IMG/VR virus record: IMGVR_UViG_3300044987_001747
Location: 1-23,420 of that record
Source: a virus
Length of the DNA stretch: 23,420 nucleotides
Reading direction: 5' to 3' (one strand)
In this document: positions 1 to 6,113 of the stretch, piece by piece
Layout: each line of letters begins with the position of its first letter
How positions within the stretch are numbered: the first letter of the stretch is position 1
The notes under the pieces: model-generated
The model's input: the letters and a program-made list of their open reading frames with translations, nothing else
What the model was told of the DNA's origin: nothing
Databases searched by the model: none
Made by a program: the position numbers and the translations under genes

Positions 1-264
1 TTGTTAGAAAAGTATCCGATTTATTTGGATGTCCATGTTTCCGAATCGGGAAAGTATACCCCTAATAAAAGAATTTGTTATGAGGTATTTCTTATTATTT
101 TTGATGAATATTATGGAACATCTTGGAGTACAAAACAAATTGATGGGGTTAAAGAATATGTTAATACTCTTGCAAAATATATGGATATAAATATTTGTGG
201 GGTTTATCATGAAGTTGTTAATGAGCAAGAATGGGAAGAGATGAAATTACCTATTAAAAATTAA
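1..264 (+). CDS. Hypothetical protein, probably 5'-truncated by window edge
   Basis: An open frame runs from the first base to a TAA at 262-264. The only possible initiator at the edge is TTG, so the gene probably begins upstream and 87 residues are visible. The product has no hydrophobic segment, contains many Tyr/Glu/Val residues and ends in a Glu-rich stretch (NEQEWEEMKLP). I do not recognise the family. A terminator hairpin overlaps the stop codon, so this is the last gene of its transcript. Confidence 0.6.
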   Translation: MLEKYPIYLDVHVSESGKYTPNKRICYEVFLIIFDEYYGTSWSTKQIDGVKEYVNTLAKYMDINICGVYHEVVNEQEWEEMKLPIKN

Positions 265-292
265 ACCCCTTCCCAACAGAGGGGTTTTTTAT
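263..292 (+). terminator. Rho-independent terminator
   Basis: The stem AAACCCCT (263-270) pairs with AGGGGTTT around a short loop and is followed by a T run to 290. It starts inside the stop codon of the preceding gene. Confidence 0.85.
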
Positions 293-411
293 TTCCTGTA
301 AGTACGTATTCCATTCGGTCATTCTATATGATGACCCCTTCTTTTAAATTGACCCCTATATGTAAAATAAAATTTTTGGAAATTTTTATGTAAAATGGAA
401 CTTTACTAATA

Positions 412-433
412 TGTAAAGTAAAACCCTTATAAT
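412..433 (+). repeat. Dispersed TGTAAARTAAAAYCCTTAT element, copy 1
   Basis: This 22-nt block recurs nearly unchanged at 4528-4549 and, more diverged, at 7750-7774. All copies are intergenic. The stretch 293-467 also holds further ATGTAAA repeats (about 360, 389, 431) and no supportable gene. It may be an upstream promoter region, since the copy at 4528 leads directly into a host-like promoter. Confidence 0.5.
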
Positions 434-467
434 ATGTAAAGTGGGGATTTATTATAATTAACTGTTG

Positions 468-474
468 TATTTAT
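468..474 (+). promoter_or_regulatory. TATTTAT element (putative phage promoter), 17 nt before ATG
   Basis: TATTTAT lies 17 nt before the ATG at 492. The same spacing is seen before the genes at 6114, 9159, 9420 (TTTTTAT variant) and 10470. Confidence 0.5.
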
Positions 475-491
475 CAGTAAAGAATATTATT

Positions 492-878
492 ATGAAGTAT
501 ATTATAACCGAGTCTCAGTATAAAATTTTGTTGGAGGATGATGACCGTCTGAACAGGATGGTGGAGAAGTATTTGAATACTGTGTTTGACAACTTAACTC
601 AGGTTGATACAAAATTTGGTTCAGCGTATAAGTTTAATGATGACGAGGGGTATGCAATATTGGTATCTAAAACAAGTGACGGAAAACAATTGGCAATTGC
701 ATCTCCACTTATTAATAAAGTTACATCAATATTAAATACATTACTTGATTTGGATAGAGTAGGTGTCGTTAAAACCATTAGTAAGTATTGTAGAGAAGTA
801 TTGGGAATCAATTATGACTATATTCGAACTTGGCCAATTAAAATACCAGGACCTGATGAAGACGAGGATAATTTTTAA
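492..878 (+). CDS. Tag-B ('MKYIITES') protein, small acidic hypothetical
   Basis: This 128-residue protein begins MKYIITESQYKILLEDD. The start at 492 was chosen over an upstream TTG frame because it places the conserved MKYIITES segment at the N-terminus, as in the genes at 962, 8328, 8707 and 12892. The tag ends in L-L-E, matching the [I/L]-x-E pattern of T4-type prohead protease sites. The remainder is soluble with an acidic C-terminus (PDEDEDNF). The layout (tag, short alpha/beta-looking domain, C-terminal helix with aromatic residues) resembles the 8328 and 8707 products, so these may be paralogues. The biochemical function is unknown. A TATTTAT element precedes it and a terminator follows. 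Confidence 0.8.
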   Translation: MKYIITESQYKILLEDDDRLNRMVEKYLNTVFDNLTQVDTKFGSAYKFNDDEGYAILVSKTSDGKQLAIASPLINKVTSILNTLLDLDRVGVVKTISKYCREVLGINYDYIRTWPIKIPGPDEDEDNF

Positions 879-913
879 TGAAATTAACGTATTTATAATA
901 AACTAAATTAATC

Positions 914-940
914 CCCCTCCAACAAAGAGGGGTTTTTTGT
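914..940 (+). terminator. Rho-independent terminator
   Basis: CCCCTC (914-919) pairs with GAGGGG (927-932) and a T run follows. It belongs to a set of terminators sharing the 5' flank AAATTAATCCCC, also at about 6041, 7378 and 9884. Confidence 0.85.
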
Positions 941-948
941 TTCTTATA

Positions 949-955
949 TATTTAT
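949..955 (+). promoter_or_regulatory. TATTTAT element, 6 nt before ATG
   Basis: TATTTAT directly follows the terminator T run and ends 6 nt before the lysozyme ATG. If it acts as a -10 element, the mRNA would be nearly leaderless. Confidence 0.45.
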
Positions 956-961
956 TGTTGT

Positions 962-1837
962 ATGAAAATCATTATCACAGAAAACCAATTTAAATCTTTA
1001 TTAACGGAATCAATTGCTGATGATTCGGAATTAAGAGATATTATAAAAAATTATGAATCCACTGTTGTTGATTCAAAAGGTAACCATTATGTATTTGATG
1101 ATAAGGATTCAAAAAACCCAAAAACTTTTATTTCAAATAATAAACTAAAAAAGGGTGGAACATTAACAATTGGGTGGGGACATACAGGTAAAGAAGCGAC
1201 AATAGGAAATAAGATATTAAATTCAAAGGCCGAAGAGTTATTAACAAAAGATATTATAGAAAAAGAAAATATTGCAAAAAAAGTATTATTTCCAAAATAT
1301 GATAAGTACCCATTATATATACAAAGGGTATTAGTTAATACCGTGTTTAGGGGGGAGGCAAAAACATCTCATGAATGGGTAAGGGCAATAAATTCAGGTA
1401 ATTGGAGTTTAGCTGCTAAAAAATATGTGGAAGGATGGAACATTAATTTTTCTCAAGCAAAAGACCCCAAATATAAAGGTGGGGTTGCCAATAGAATGGT
1501 AAACAATCAAGAAGCATTTATTAAGTATGGTAATGAATTAAAAACAAAAAAACCTGTTGTTAAAAATTCCAAACCTGAAACCGAAAAACAAAGGTGTTTG
1601 AAAATGTTACCAAAGGAGTTGGTCTATAGACCTGAATGTGATAAGTACTTTAAAAGTAATTACAATATGGATTATGGTTATGATTTTCCTGAAATGTTTT
1701 ATACCGTAAAATCAGGTGATACTCTTTCGGGAATTGCATCAAAATACGGTAAATCTGTTACTGTGGATAAGTTAAGAAAGTTAAATAATTTAACGTCAGA
1801 TAATATCAAACCTGGACAAAGATTAAAAATAAAATAA
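962..1837 (+). CDS. Tag-B GH24-like lysozyme with C-terminal LysM domain
   Basis: This 291-residue protein has three parts. Residues 1-16 are a class-B tag (MKIIITENQFKSLLTE) ending in L-T-E before Ser. Residues about 20-185 resemble a GH24 (T4-type) lysozyme: a candidate catalytic Glu32 in NYES, the TIGWGHTG motif at 69-76 and a GVANRMVNNQEAF segment like the family's C-terminal helix. Residues 247-290 are a LysM peptidoglycan-binding domain (YTVKSGDTLSGIASKYG). Such an enzyme would cut the glycan strand of murein. There is no Sec signal; the tag occupies the position where one would be. The tag suggests that the enzyme is sorted into, or attached to, the virion rather than acting only as a free endolysin, but that is inference. 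Assignment of the domains is strong; the exact catalytic residues are not. Confidence 0.88.
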   Translation: MKIIITENQFKSLLTESIADDSELRDIIKNYESTVVDSKGNHYVFDDKDSKNPKTFISNNKLKKGGTLTIGWGHTGKEATIGNKILNSKAEELLTKDIIEKENIAKKVLFPKYDKYPLYIQRVLVNTVFRGEAKTSHEWVRAINSGNWSLAAKKYVEGWNINFSQAKDPKYKGGVANRMVNNQEAFIKYGNELKTKKPVVKNSKPETEKQRCLKMLPKELVYRPECDKYFKSNYNMDYGYDFPEMFYTVKSGDTLSGIASKYGKSVTVDKLRKLNNLTSDNIKPGQRLKIK

Positions 1838-1873
1838 TAATTAATTCTTCTTTTTAAATTGTGTCCGGAAACG

Positions 1874-1896
1874 AAACCCGACTTCGTCGGTTTTTC
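1874..1896 (+). terminator. Tandem terminator, first hairpin
   Basis: CCGAC-TTC-GTCGG (1878-1890) is flanked by AAA and TTTTT. It is the first of two consecutive hairpins after the lysozyme gene. Confidence 0.75.
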
Positions 1897-1905
1897 TGAG
1901 CGACC

Positions 1906-1925
1906 GAACCCTTCGGGTCTTTTTC
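1906..1925 (+). terminator. Tandem terminator, second hairpin
   Basis: ACCC-TTC-GGGT (1908-1918) is followed by a T run at 1920-1924. The stem is short but it doubles the preceding terminator. Confidence 0.6.
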
Positions 1926-1999
1926 ATTCACTAAGTTGTCCATTATAGTTGGTCTCTCAGAAAATGTCGGATATCTAAAAAAAAATTTTTGGAAAAATT

Positions 2000-2030
2000 T
2001 TGAACTATTGTATTATTATTATTACCTTTG
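2000..2030 (+). promoter_or_regulatory. Bacteroidota-type promoter, leaderless arrangement
   Basis: TTG at 2000-2002, a 20-nt spacer and TACCTTTG at 2023-2030 match the Bacteroidota housekeeping consensus TTG-N19-23-TAnnTTTG. The ATG at 2035 follows TTTG after only 4 nt, so the transcript would start at or next to the start codon. Confidence 0.75.
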
Positions 2031-2034
2031 TGGT

Positions 2035-2547
2035 ATGATAATCGACAATTTTTTAAAAAACCTTACTATTGAAGAACTGATTGAGGTACAATCTAAATCT
2101 TCGGGTATAATCCATGATTATAAAGATGGATATTTTTATATCTGTGAGGTACGTTCTTATGGACGTAATTGGAAGAATTCGGATATCTATAATACCCATA
2201 CTCTTCAGGAGTTATGTTACCAATATGGTGGTGACGACGGTATTGTTGATGTATATTCTAATAATCCCGACTTGTCTGGTATTGATAACTATGGGGTTCT
2301 TAAATTTATTCCATCCGTTGAGGACCATAAGAAATGGAAGGAATATATGTATCTTAAGAATTCTATTCCCCGACATGAGGTAGAACTTAAAGTGTGGGAA
2401 GAACGTGAAAATGTTCCATTCAGACAAAGACCGAGTTTCGCTCCGTTCTATAGTCGTGAGGATATTGATGAAATGAAATTAAAGTTGGAAAACTTTGATA
2501 TGAATTTTGTTGAACCAAAATCTTATATTAATAATGCTGAAGAATAA
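2035..2547 (+). CDS. Hypothetical protein
   Basis: The start at 2035 gives 170 residues and is fixed by the host-like promoter ending at 2030. The frame is open back to 1936, but that segment overlaps the promoter and encodes a low-complexity FELLYYYYY stretch. The protein is soluble and rich in Tyr, Asp and Glu. It has a helical N-terminus (NFLKNLTIEELIEVQSK) and a charged C-terminal half. I do not recognise a family. Codon choice (many CTT, GAC and CGT codons) and the host-type promoter differ from the tagged genes and hint at early expression or host ancestry. Confidence 0.75.
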   Translation: MIIDNFLKNLTIEELIEVQSKSSGIIHDYKDGYFYICEVRSYGRNWKNSDIYNTHTLQELCYQYGGDDGIVDVYSNNPDLSGIDNYGVLKFIPSVEDHKKWKEYMYLKNSIPRHEVELKVWEERENVPFRQRPSFAPFYSREDIDEMKLKLENFDMNFVEPKSYINNAEE

Positions 2548-2585
2548 GATGAAACAAATAATATAAACAAATAAAAAAAAAACAA

Positions 2586-3008
2586 ATGAGTAAAGAATTA
2601 GTAAAGGTTGGTGATAAGGTAATTGCTGACGATACATTCATAAATTTGAGTGGATTCATTGATGGTGAAGTAATTGAGGTTACACCATATAAAAATGTAA
2701 TTACAATGCCTAACGAACCCAAGTATGAAGATAATAGGTTAGGGGTGAAAATATTAGGTAAATTCAAGAGGAGAGATTTTTTAACCGACGTGGAATATGA
2801 AGAGACTCGTAGAATTTCTTCTTGTGATTTTATGGTAAATCCTACATACGATGTTAATACTACTTGGGGAAAGTTTCACGGATATGCTGAAGCATTATTT
2901 TTCACATCGCAGGAAATTAAAGATGATTTTAATGAATCACTTAGAATTAAAAATATGAATTACCATTTGAATTCTGCCAAATCATACGGATATAAAGAAA
3001 ATTCATAA
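2586..3008 (+). CDS. Hypothetical protein
   Basis: This 140-residue protein is preceded by a pure A run (2573-2581), typical of translation starts in phages of Bacteroidota. The N-terminal half (VKVGDKVIADDTFINLSG) reads like a small beta-barrel with a KOW/SH3-like look, which is only a guess. The stop overlaps the next start by one base (TAATG at 3006-3010), so the two genes are translationally coupled. No recognised motif. Confidence 0.75.
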   Translation: MSKELVKVGDKVIADDTFINLSGFIDGEVIEVTPYKNVITMPNEPKYEDNRLGVKILGKFKRRDFLTDVEYEETRRISSCDFMVNPTYDVNTTWGKFHGYAEALFFTSQEIKDDFNESLRIKNMNYHLNSAKSYGYKENS

Positions 3009-3208
3009 TGAATAAAGAAATGGATGAATTCCTTGATAAGTTATATGCATTATGTTGGGAATATCACATTGAAATTAAACCTACACACCCAATACCTAAT
3101 AATGAATATCCAACTATATCCATCATAAATGGTGATGAAGTTGTAAAATTATTATATGTTGATGGAGATGGAGAAAATTACTATAATGAAACCTTTAAAT
3201 CAGAATAA
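3008..3208 (+). CDS. Small protein related by its C-terminus to the TAVEW family
   Basis: This 66-residue protein starts in a one-base overlap with the previous stop. Its C-terminus YYNETFKSE matches the ending of the TAVEW family (YYKETFKNTEQ in the product at 3831), although its N-terminus lacks the TAVEW motif. It may be a recombinant or diverged member at the head of the tandem array. Only one base separates it from the next gene at 3210. Function unknown. Confidence 0.7.
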   Translation: MNKEMDEFLDKLYALCWEYHIEIKPTHPIPNNEYPTISIINGDEVVKLLYVDGDGENYYNETFKSE

Positions 3209-3209
3209 T

Positions 3210-3470
3210 ATGAAACAGACAGCAGTAGAATGGTTTGTAGAGCAATTAAATATTAATGGAACAGTTATTCCAATGGCAATAGAATACAAAGCCAAAGAAA
3301 TGGAGAAGCAACAACAAGGTTATAGTGAGGAAGAAGTAATAGAAATAATTAAACTTTCTTGTGAAGAAGGAATGTTAATTCAAAGAACTATAAATGATAA
3401 AGTTAAAATTCCATATATGAGAATAAAAGACTTTACAATTAGAATGTTTGAACAATATAAAAAGAAATAA
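3210..3470 (+). CDS. TAVEW-family small protein, copy 1
   Basis: The start at 3210 gives 86 residues beginning MKQTAVEWFVEQL. An upstream ATG in the same frame lies inside the preceding gene and was rejected because the MKQTAVEW start is conserved in the copies at 3475 and 3831. The signature is TAVEW(L/F)VEQ, a variable segment, AKEMEKQQ, then a divergent tail, here with an acidic helix (YSEEEVIEIIKLSCEEGM). Proteins of this pattern recur in phages and mobile elements of Bacteroidota, to my knowledge without an assigned function. Confidence 0.8.
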   Translation: MKQTAVEWFVEQLNINGTVIPMAIEYKAKEMEKQQQGYSEEEVIEIIKLSCEEGMLIQRTINDKVKIPYMRIKDFTIRMFEQYKKK

Positions 3471-3474
3471 GATT

Positions 3475-3834
3475 ATGAAACAAACAGCAGTAGAATGGTA
3501 TAACTTGAAAGTAATTGAGTTAATGACACAAAGAGAACAAGAAAATATTGATGTACTTGAATTTAGAAATCAACTTGATTTATTATTAACACAAGCCAAA
3601 GAAATGGAGAAAAATAATACTGATAATAAACATTTACCTGACAATGAAGTTTTAGGAGAACCTAAACAAGAACAAAGAAAAATGATTATGAAAAAGTTAA
3701 AGCAAATTGGCAAAGAATTAATAGCACTTACAGCACTGATACTATGTTTAATACTAATACCCAATCCCATAATGTATCTAATAGGATGTTGGCAATTAGG
3801 TTCATGGTTCGGCTATTTAACAAAAAAATTATGA
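3475..3834 (+). CDS. TAVEW-family protein fused to a membrane segment, copy 2
   Basis: This 119-residue protein starts MKQTAVEWYNLKV and contains QAKEMEKN at about 44-51, so the first half is a TAVEW paralogue. The second half is different: a basic stretch (MKKLKQIGK) followed by a strongly hydrophobic region of about 35 residues (LIALTALILCLILIPNPIM and onward). This looks like a fusion of a paralogue with a one- or two-pass membrane peptide. An internal start at the MIMKKLK methionines could also make the membrane part alone. The stop overlaps the next gene as ATGA. Confidence 0.75.
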   Translation: MKQTAVEWYNLKVIELMTQREQENIDVLEFRNQLDLLLTQAKEMEKNNTDNKHLPDNEVLGEPKQEQRKMIMKKLKQIGKELIALTALILCLILIPNPIMYLIGCWQLGSWFGYLTKKL

Positions 3835-4040
3835 AACAAACAGCAGTAGAATGGTTGGTTGAACAGTACAAGAAAGTTGGTGGTATTTCTATTAGTATGG
3901 CAGAAATAGCCAAAGAAATGGAGAGAGAGCAGATAACATATTGTTATGATTTTGTTTCATCAAAAATATGCACACAATGCGATGATTTTAAGACAGGTGA
4001 ACAATACTATAAAGAAACATTTAAAAACACAGAACAATGA
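3831..4040 (+). CDS. TAVEW-family small protein, copy 3
   Basis: This 69-residue protein (MKQTAVEWLVEQYKK, then AEIAKEMEREQ, ending YYKETFKNTEQ) is a canonical full-length family member. It contains a C-x2-C pair (ICTQC). The start lies in an ATGA overlap with the preceding stop and its own stop overlaps the next start in the same way, indicating coupled translation. The frame is open further upstream (from 3744), but the conserved MKQTAVEW start is preferred. Confidence 0.82.
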   Translation: MKQTAVEWLVEQYKKVGGISISMAEIAKEMEREQITYCYDFVSSKICTQCDDFKTGEQYYKETFKNTEQ

Positions 4041-4237
4041 CAGCAGTAGAATGGTTAGTATATGTAGTTCAATCAAACATAGCTCCAAATTATATACCAA
4101 AAGAAATTGTTGAACAAGCCAAAGAAATGGAGAAGCAGCAGATAGAAAATGCTTATGAAAAAGGTAAAAAATATAAAAAACCTATAAAGGATAGTAATCC
4201 AATTTGGCTTAATTCAAAACCATATAAAAAGAAATAG
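4037..4237 (+). CDS. TAVEW-family small protein, copy 4
   Basis: This 66-residue protein starts MTAVEWLVYVVQ and carries EQAKEMEKQQIENAYEKG, the best conserved part of the family. It begins in an ATGA overlap with copy 3. The C-terminus (NSKPYKKK) stops at a TAG at 4235-4237. The next 24 codons in the -1 frame look like a continuation (see 4237-4311), so this copy may have lost its normal tail by frameshift. Confidence 0.78.
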   Translation: MTAVEWLVYVVQSNIAPNYIPKEIVEQAKEMEKQQIENAYEKGKKYKKPIKDSNPIWLNSKPYKKK

Positions 4238-4311
4238 AGAAGGAAACTTTAGAATTACTAAAAGATTTTGACACTTGGAAAGAATGGAAAAATAAATTGA
4301 TGAGTAATTAA
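4237..4311 (+). pseudogene. Out-of-frame coding remnant after TAVEW copy 4
   Basis: The -1 frame reads EKETLELLKDFDTWKEW and continues KNKLMSN to a TAA at 4309-4311. It has no start codon of its own except a late ATG (4300). The amphipathic, coding-like composition and position suggest the detached C-terminus of the preceding paralogue or of a lost one. The junction lacks a good slippery heptamer (T-AAA-AAG rather than A-AAA-AAG), so decay is more likely than programmed frameshifting. Confidence 0.4.
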
Positions 4312-4328
4312 TATTTCTTATTAAAGAT

Positions 4329-4481
4329 ATGTCTGAAGTAGACTTAATTGACGAGAATTTATGGGACCATTATAGTGGTCTTCCAAATCCTGCGTGGTAT
4401 CAATATAAAAAAAAATTAAACAATGAGGAGGAAGATACGGATAGTAGTATTGATTTGGGAGTTATTGATGAAGAGGTTTAA
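4329..4481 (+). CDS. Small acidic hypothetical protein
   Basis: This open frame encodes 50 residues beginning MSEVDLIDENLWDHYSGLPN and containing an acidic stretch (NNEEEDTDSS). The composition is coding-like, with Trp and Tyr residues spread through a structured N-terminal half. No family recognised. It follows the TAVEW array after a short gap and precedes the repeat element at 4528. Confidence 0.55.
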   Translation: MSEVDLIDENLWDHYSGLPNPAWYQYKKKLNNEEEDTDSSIDLGVIDEEV

Positions 4482-4527
4482 ACGTAAAAGAAAAAGTATA
4501 TGGGACTTATGATTATTTTTTATAATC

Positions 4528-4549
4528 TGTAAAATAAAATCCTTATAAT
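4528..4549 (+). repeat. Dispersed TGTAAARTAAAAYCCTTAT element, copy 2
   Basis: It differs from the copy at 412-433 at only two positions. It ends where the host-like promoter of the next gene begins. Confidence 0.5.
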
Positions 4550-4579
4550 TTGAAAAAATGAAAAATTCTATTATCTTTG
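4550..4579 (+). promoter_or_regulatory. Bacteroidota-type promoter, leaderless arrangement
   Basis: TTG at 4550-4552, a 19-nt spacer and TATCTTTG at 4572-4579. The ATG at 4584 follows after 4 nt, the same geometry as at 2030 and 5662. Confidence 0.75.
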
Positions 4580-4583
4580 TTGT

Positions 4584-4808
4584 ATGAAAAATCTTATTAC
4601 ATATTATTGTCGTTTTCTATATGACATTTTTTGGGCTCAAATCCTTATTGTATGGTCAATTAAATCGTTTAACGACCAATCTATTTTTATGTTTATTTTG
4701 TTTATCACCTTTTTCTTTTGGGGACTTGAAGACCTTATCACGAGACACTCCAACTTTATGAAATATTATCCGTATTTTGACCATAAGTGGGATAGACTTA
4801 GTTTTTAG
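4584..4808 (+). CDS. Small two-helix membrane protein
   Basis: This 74-residue protein has two hydrophobic segments (about 12-27 and 33-49, FMFILFITFFFWG) and a polar, aromatic C-terminus. The start is fixed by the host-like promoter 4 nt upstream. It resembles many short inner-membrane proteins of phages and has no diagnostic motif. Confidence 0.75.
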   Translation: MKNLITYYCRFLYDIFWAQILIVWSIKSFNDQSIFMFILFITFFFWGLEDLITRHSNFMKYYPYFDHKWDRLSF

Positions 4809-4860
4809 TAATAGTGGGGGTTTTTATTTAACTATTTCATAACCTACGATAATTGAATAT

Positions 4861-4980
4861 ATGGTAAATTTGTTATATCTATTATATATGACAATATTAA
4901 GCATTATAAGTATTTTGTTAGTTATTGTAACGGTACTTAAAGACAGGAAGGATTATTTTGATTATTACGGAAAACATTAA
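4861..4980 (+). CDS. Very small single-pass membrane peptide
   Basis: An open frame of 39 codons encodes a hydrophobic helix (LYMTILSIISILLVIVTVL) followed by a charged tail (KDRKDYFDYYGKH), a typical single-pass arrangement. An internal ATG at 4888 would give 30 residues. No clear promoter is visible and the next terminator begins at 4985. Moderate support from composition only. Confidence 0.45.
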   Translation: MVNLLYLLYMTILSIISILLVIVTVLKDRKDYFDYYGKH

Positions 4981-4984
4981 TAAG

Positions 4985-5018
4985 AACCCCATTCTCTAAT
5001 ACAGGTGGGGTTTTTTTA
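4985..5018 (+). terminator. Rho-independent terminator
   Basis: AACCCCA pairs with TGGGGTT across a loop that includes TTCTCTAATA, and a T run follows. The loop sequence recurs in the broken copy at 7378-7405. Confidence 0.8.
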
Positions 5019-5027
5019 TTTATGTCA

Positions 5028-5038
5028 TATTTATTTAT
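5028..5038 (+). promoter_or_regulatory. TATTTAT element (two overlapping copies) next to the start codon
   Basis: TATTTAT occurs at 5028-5034 and again at 5032-5038, the second abutting the ATG at 5039. The first copy has the 4-nt spacing also seen at 13970 and 17633. Confidence 0.4.
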
Positions 5039-5566
5039 ATGAAGGAAACCAATATGATACCTCAGATAACCAAGTTATTAAAGAATTTTATTTTTAATGA
5101 TTTTAATTTGGACTTTAATATTAGTATTTCACCAAATCGTCATAGTAATTATCTCTTAACGGTTTATCTTGACCCTGAGGTTATGTGTATGTCGGGGGAT
5201 AAGTATAATCCTGATTCAGACTCATTCTTATATGAATTGGGGGAAAATATTGATGAAGTATTACCTTATATTGGTTTGACCGATGAAGACCTTATTTTAC
5301 AATTTAAGTTTCTAAATGAAGAAGAATTTTCAAATAAACTTAAGGGTATGATTAATGGGATTCTCCCCACCTTATACAATAGAATTGAAGGATTACCCAA
5401 ATTGCATAGTATTAATGTGGACCAACGTTGGGTAAGTTACGAGTTTGAGATGAACTTTAAATTTAAGGAGATTCCAAATATGAGTAAAATAAGTAAGTTG
5501 TATGAATACATCCACGAATTACTTCCAACATTTGATGATGTATATATGGATTTTGGTGTAGAATAG
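5039..5566 (+). CDS. Hypothetical protein
   Basis: This 175-residue protein starts MKETNMIPQITKLLKNF; a second Met at 5054 is an alternative start. The sequence alternates strand-like and acidic helical parts and has no membrane segment. A short match in style, not clear homology, links it to the large protein at 13970. The stop is a TAG followed at once by TAA, after which the same frame continues with coding-like sequence to 5629. Function unknown. Confidence 0.72.
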   Translation: MKETNMIPQITKLLKNFIFNDFNLDFNISISPNRHSNYLLTVYLDPEVMCMSGDKYNPDSDSFLYELGENIDEVLPYIGLTDEDLILQFKFLNEEEFSNKLKGMINGILPTLYNRIEGLPKLHSINVDQRWVSYEFEMNFKFKEIPNMSKISKLYEYIHELLPTFDDVYMDFGVE

Positions 5567-5569
5567 TAA

Positions 5570-5629
5570 GTATCCAACATTGAACACATTGTCAATAAAA
5601 TCATTAGTGATATTTTACCAAAAAATTAA
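5570..5629 (+). pseudogene. In-frame coding-like tail beyond tandem stops
   Basis: In the frame of the preceding gene, after TAG and TAA, the sequence reads VSNIEHIVNKIISDILPKN and then stops. It looks like the natural C-terminal helix of a longer ancestor. It could be a remnant left after a nonsense mutation; chance is possible at this length. Confidence 0.3.
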
Positions 5630-5630
5630 T

Positions 5631-5662
5631 TTGACTTATTAAATAATATATTTTATAATTTG
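5631..5662 (+). promoter_or_regulatory. Bacteroidota-type promoter, leaderless arrangement
   Basis: TTGAC at 5631, about 20 nt, then TATAATTTG (5654-5662), one base longer than the TAnnTTTG consensus. The ATG at 5667 follows TTTG after 4 nt, as at 2035 and 4584. Confidence 0.6.
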
Positions 5663-5666
5663 TCAT

Positions 5667-6023
5667 ATGAAAAAATATCTTACATTTAAAAACTTGGGGT
5701 GGTTGTTAACCGTCTTTGTTACGTTTATGTTGGGGATGTCTTCGGTTTCCAAAATTATTGGAACTGAAGAAATGGTTAATAACTTCACATTCATGAATCT
5801 TCTTCCTTATCTTGCTTTGCTTGGTGTGGTTGAACTTGCTGGTGTGATATTATTTATTATCCCAAAAACGTCTAAGTATGGGGCCGTATTGCTTTCATCT
5901 TATTTATCAGGCGCCGTGGCTATCCACATGGCAATGATGGGTGGGGTTGGAGTAATGGTACCACTCACTCTAGGTTTGGCAGTATGGGGAGCATATTATT
6001 TGAGAAGTTGTAGTACCAAGTAA
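5667..6023 (+). CDS. DoxX-like four-helix membrane protein
   Basis: This 118-residue protein has four hydrophobic helices (about 10-25, 45-66, 71-92 and 94-112). Length, the SKIIGTEEM segment after helix 1 and the Glu-containing helix 2 (VVELAGVILFI) resemble the DoxX/DoxX-like family of small membrane proteins, which are common in Bacteroidota chromosomes. The gene has a host-type promoter and slightly more G/C-rich codons than its neighbours, so it was probably acquired from a host. Its role in infection is unknown; family assignment is from the overall pattern. Confidence 0.7.
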   Translation: MKKYLTFKNLGWLLTVFVTFMLGMSSVSKIIGTEEMVNNFTFMNLLPYLALLGVVELAGVILFIIPKTSKYGAVLLSSYLSGAVAIHMAMMGGVGVMVPLTLGLAVWGAYYLRSCSTK

Positions 6024-6043
6024 TAAAACCATACAATCTAAAT

Positions 6044-6080
6044 TAATTCCCCATTCCCAATAAGTTTGGGGTTTTTTTGT
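6044..6080 (+). terminator. Rho-independent terminator
   Basis: CCCCA (6049-6053) pairs with TGGGG (6067-6071) and seven T follow. The 5' flank TAAATTAATTCCCC is shared with the other dispersed terminators. Confidence 0.8.
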
Positions 6081-6089
6081 CTTATGAAG

Positions 6090-6096
6090 TATTTAT
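6090..6096 (+). promoter_or_regulatory. TATTTAT element, 17 nt before ATG
   Basis: The 24 nt from 6090 to the ATG differ from 10446-10469 at a single position, so the whole element including the leader is duplicated. Confidence 0.6.
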
Positions 6097-6113
6097 TAAT
6101 AAATTAAAATATT

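Noticed and set aside
330-395. 21-codon plus-strand frame in the 293-467 gap
   Set aside because: Too short, no leader, and made of repeated ATGTAAA-type sequence.
1936-2034. Upstream extension of the 2035 gene
   Set aside because: It contains the host-type promoter and low-complexity codons; the promoter fixes the start at 2035.
4223-4231. Possible programmed -1 frameshift at T-AAA-AAG
   Set aside because: The efficient heptamer needs A-AAA-AAG and a downstream stem; neither is present, so decay is the simpler reading.
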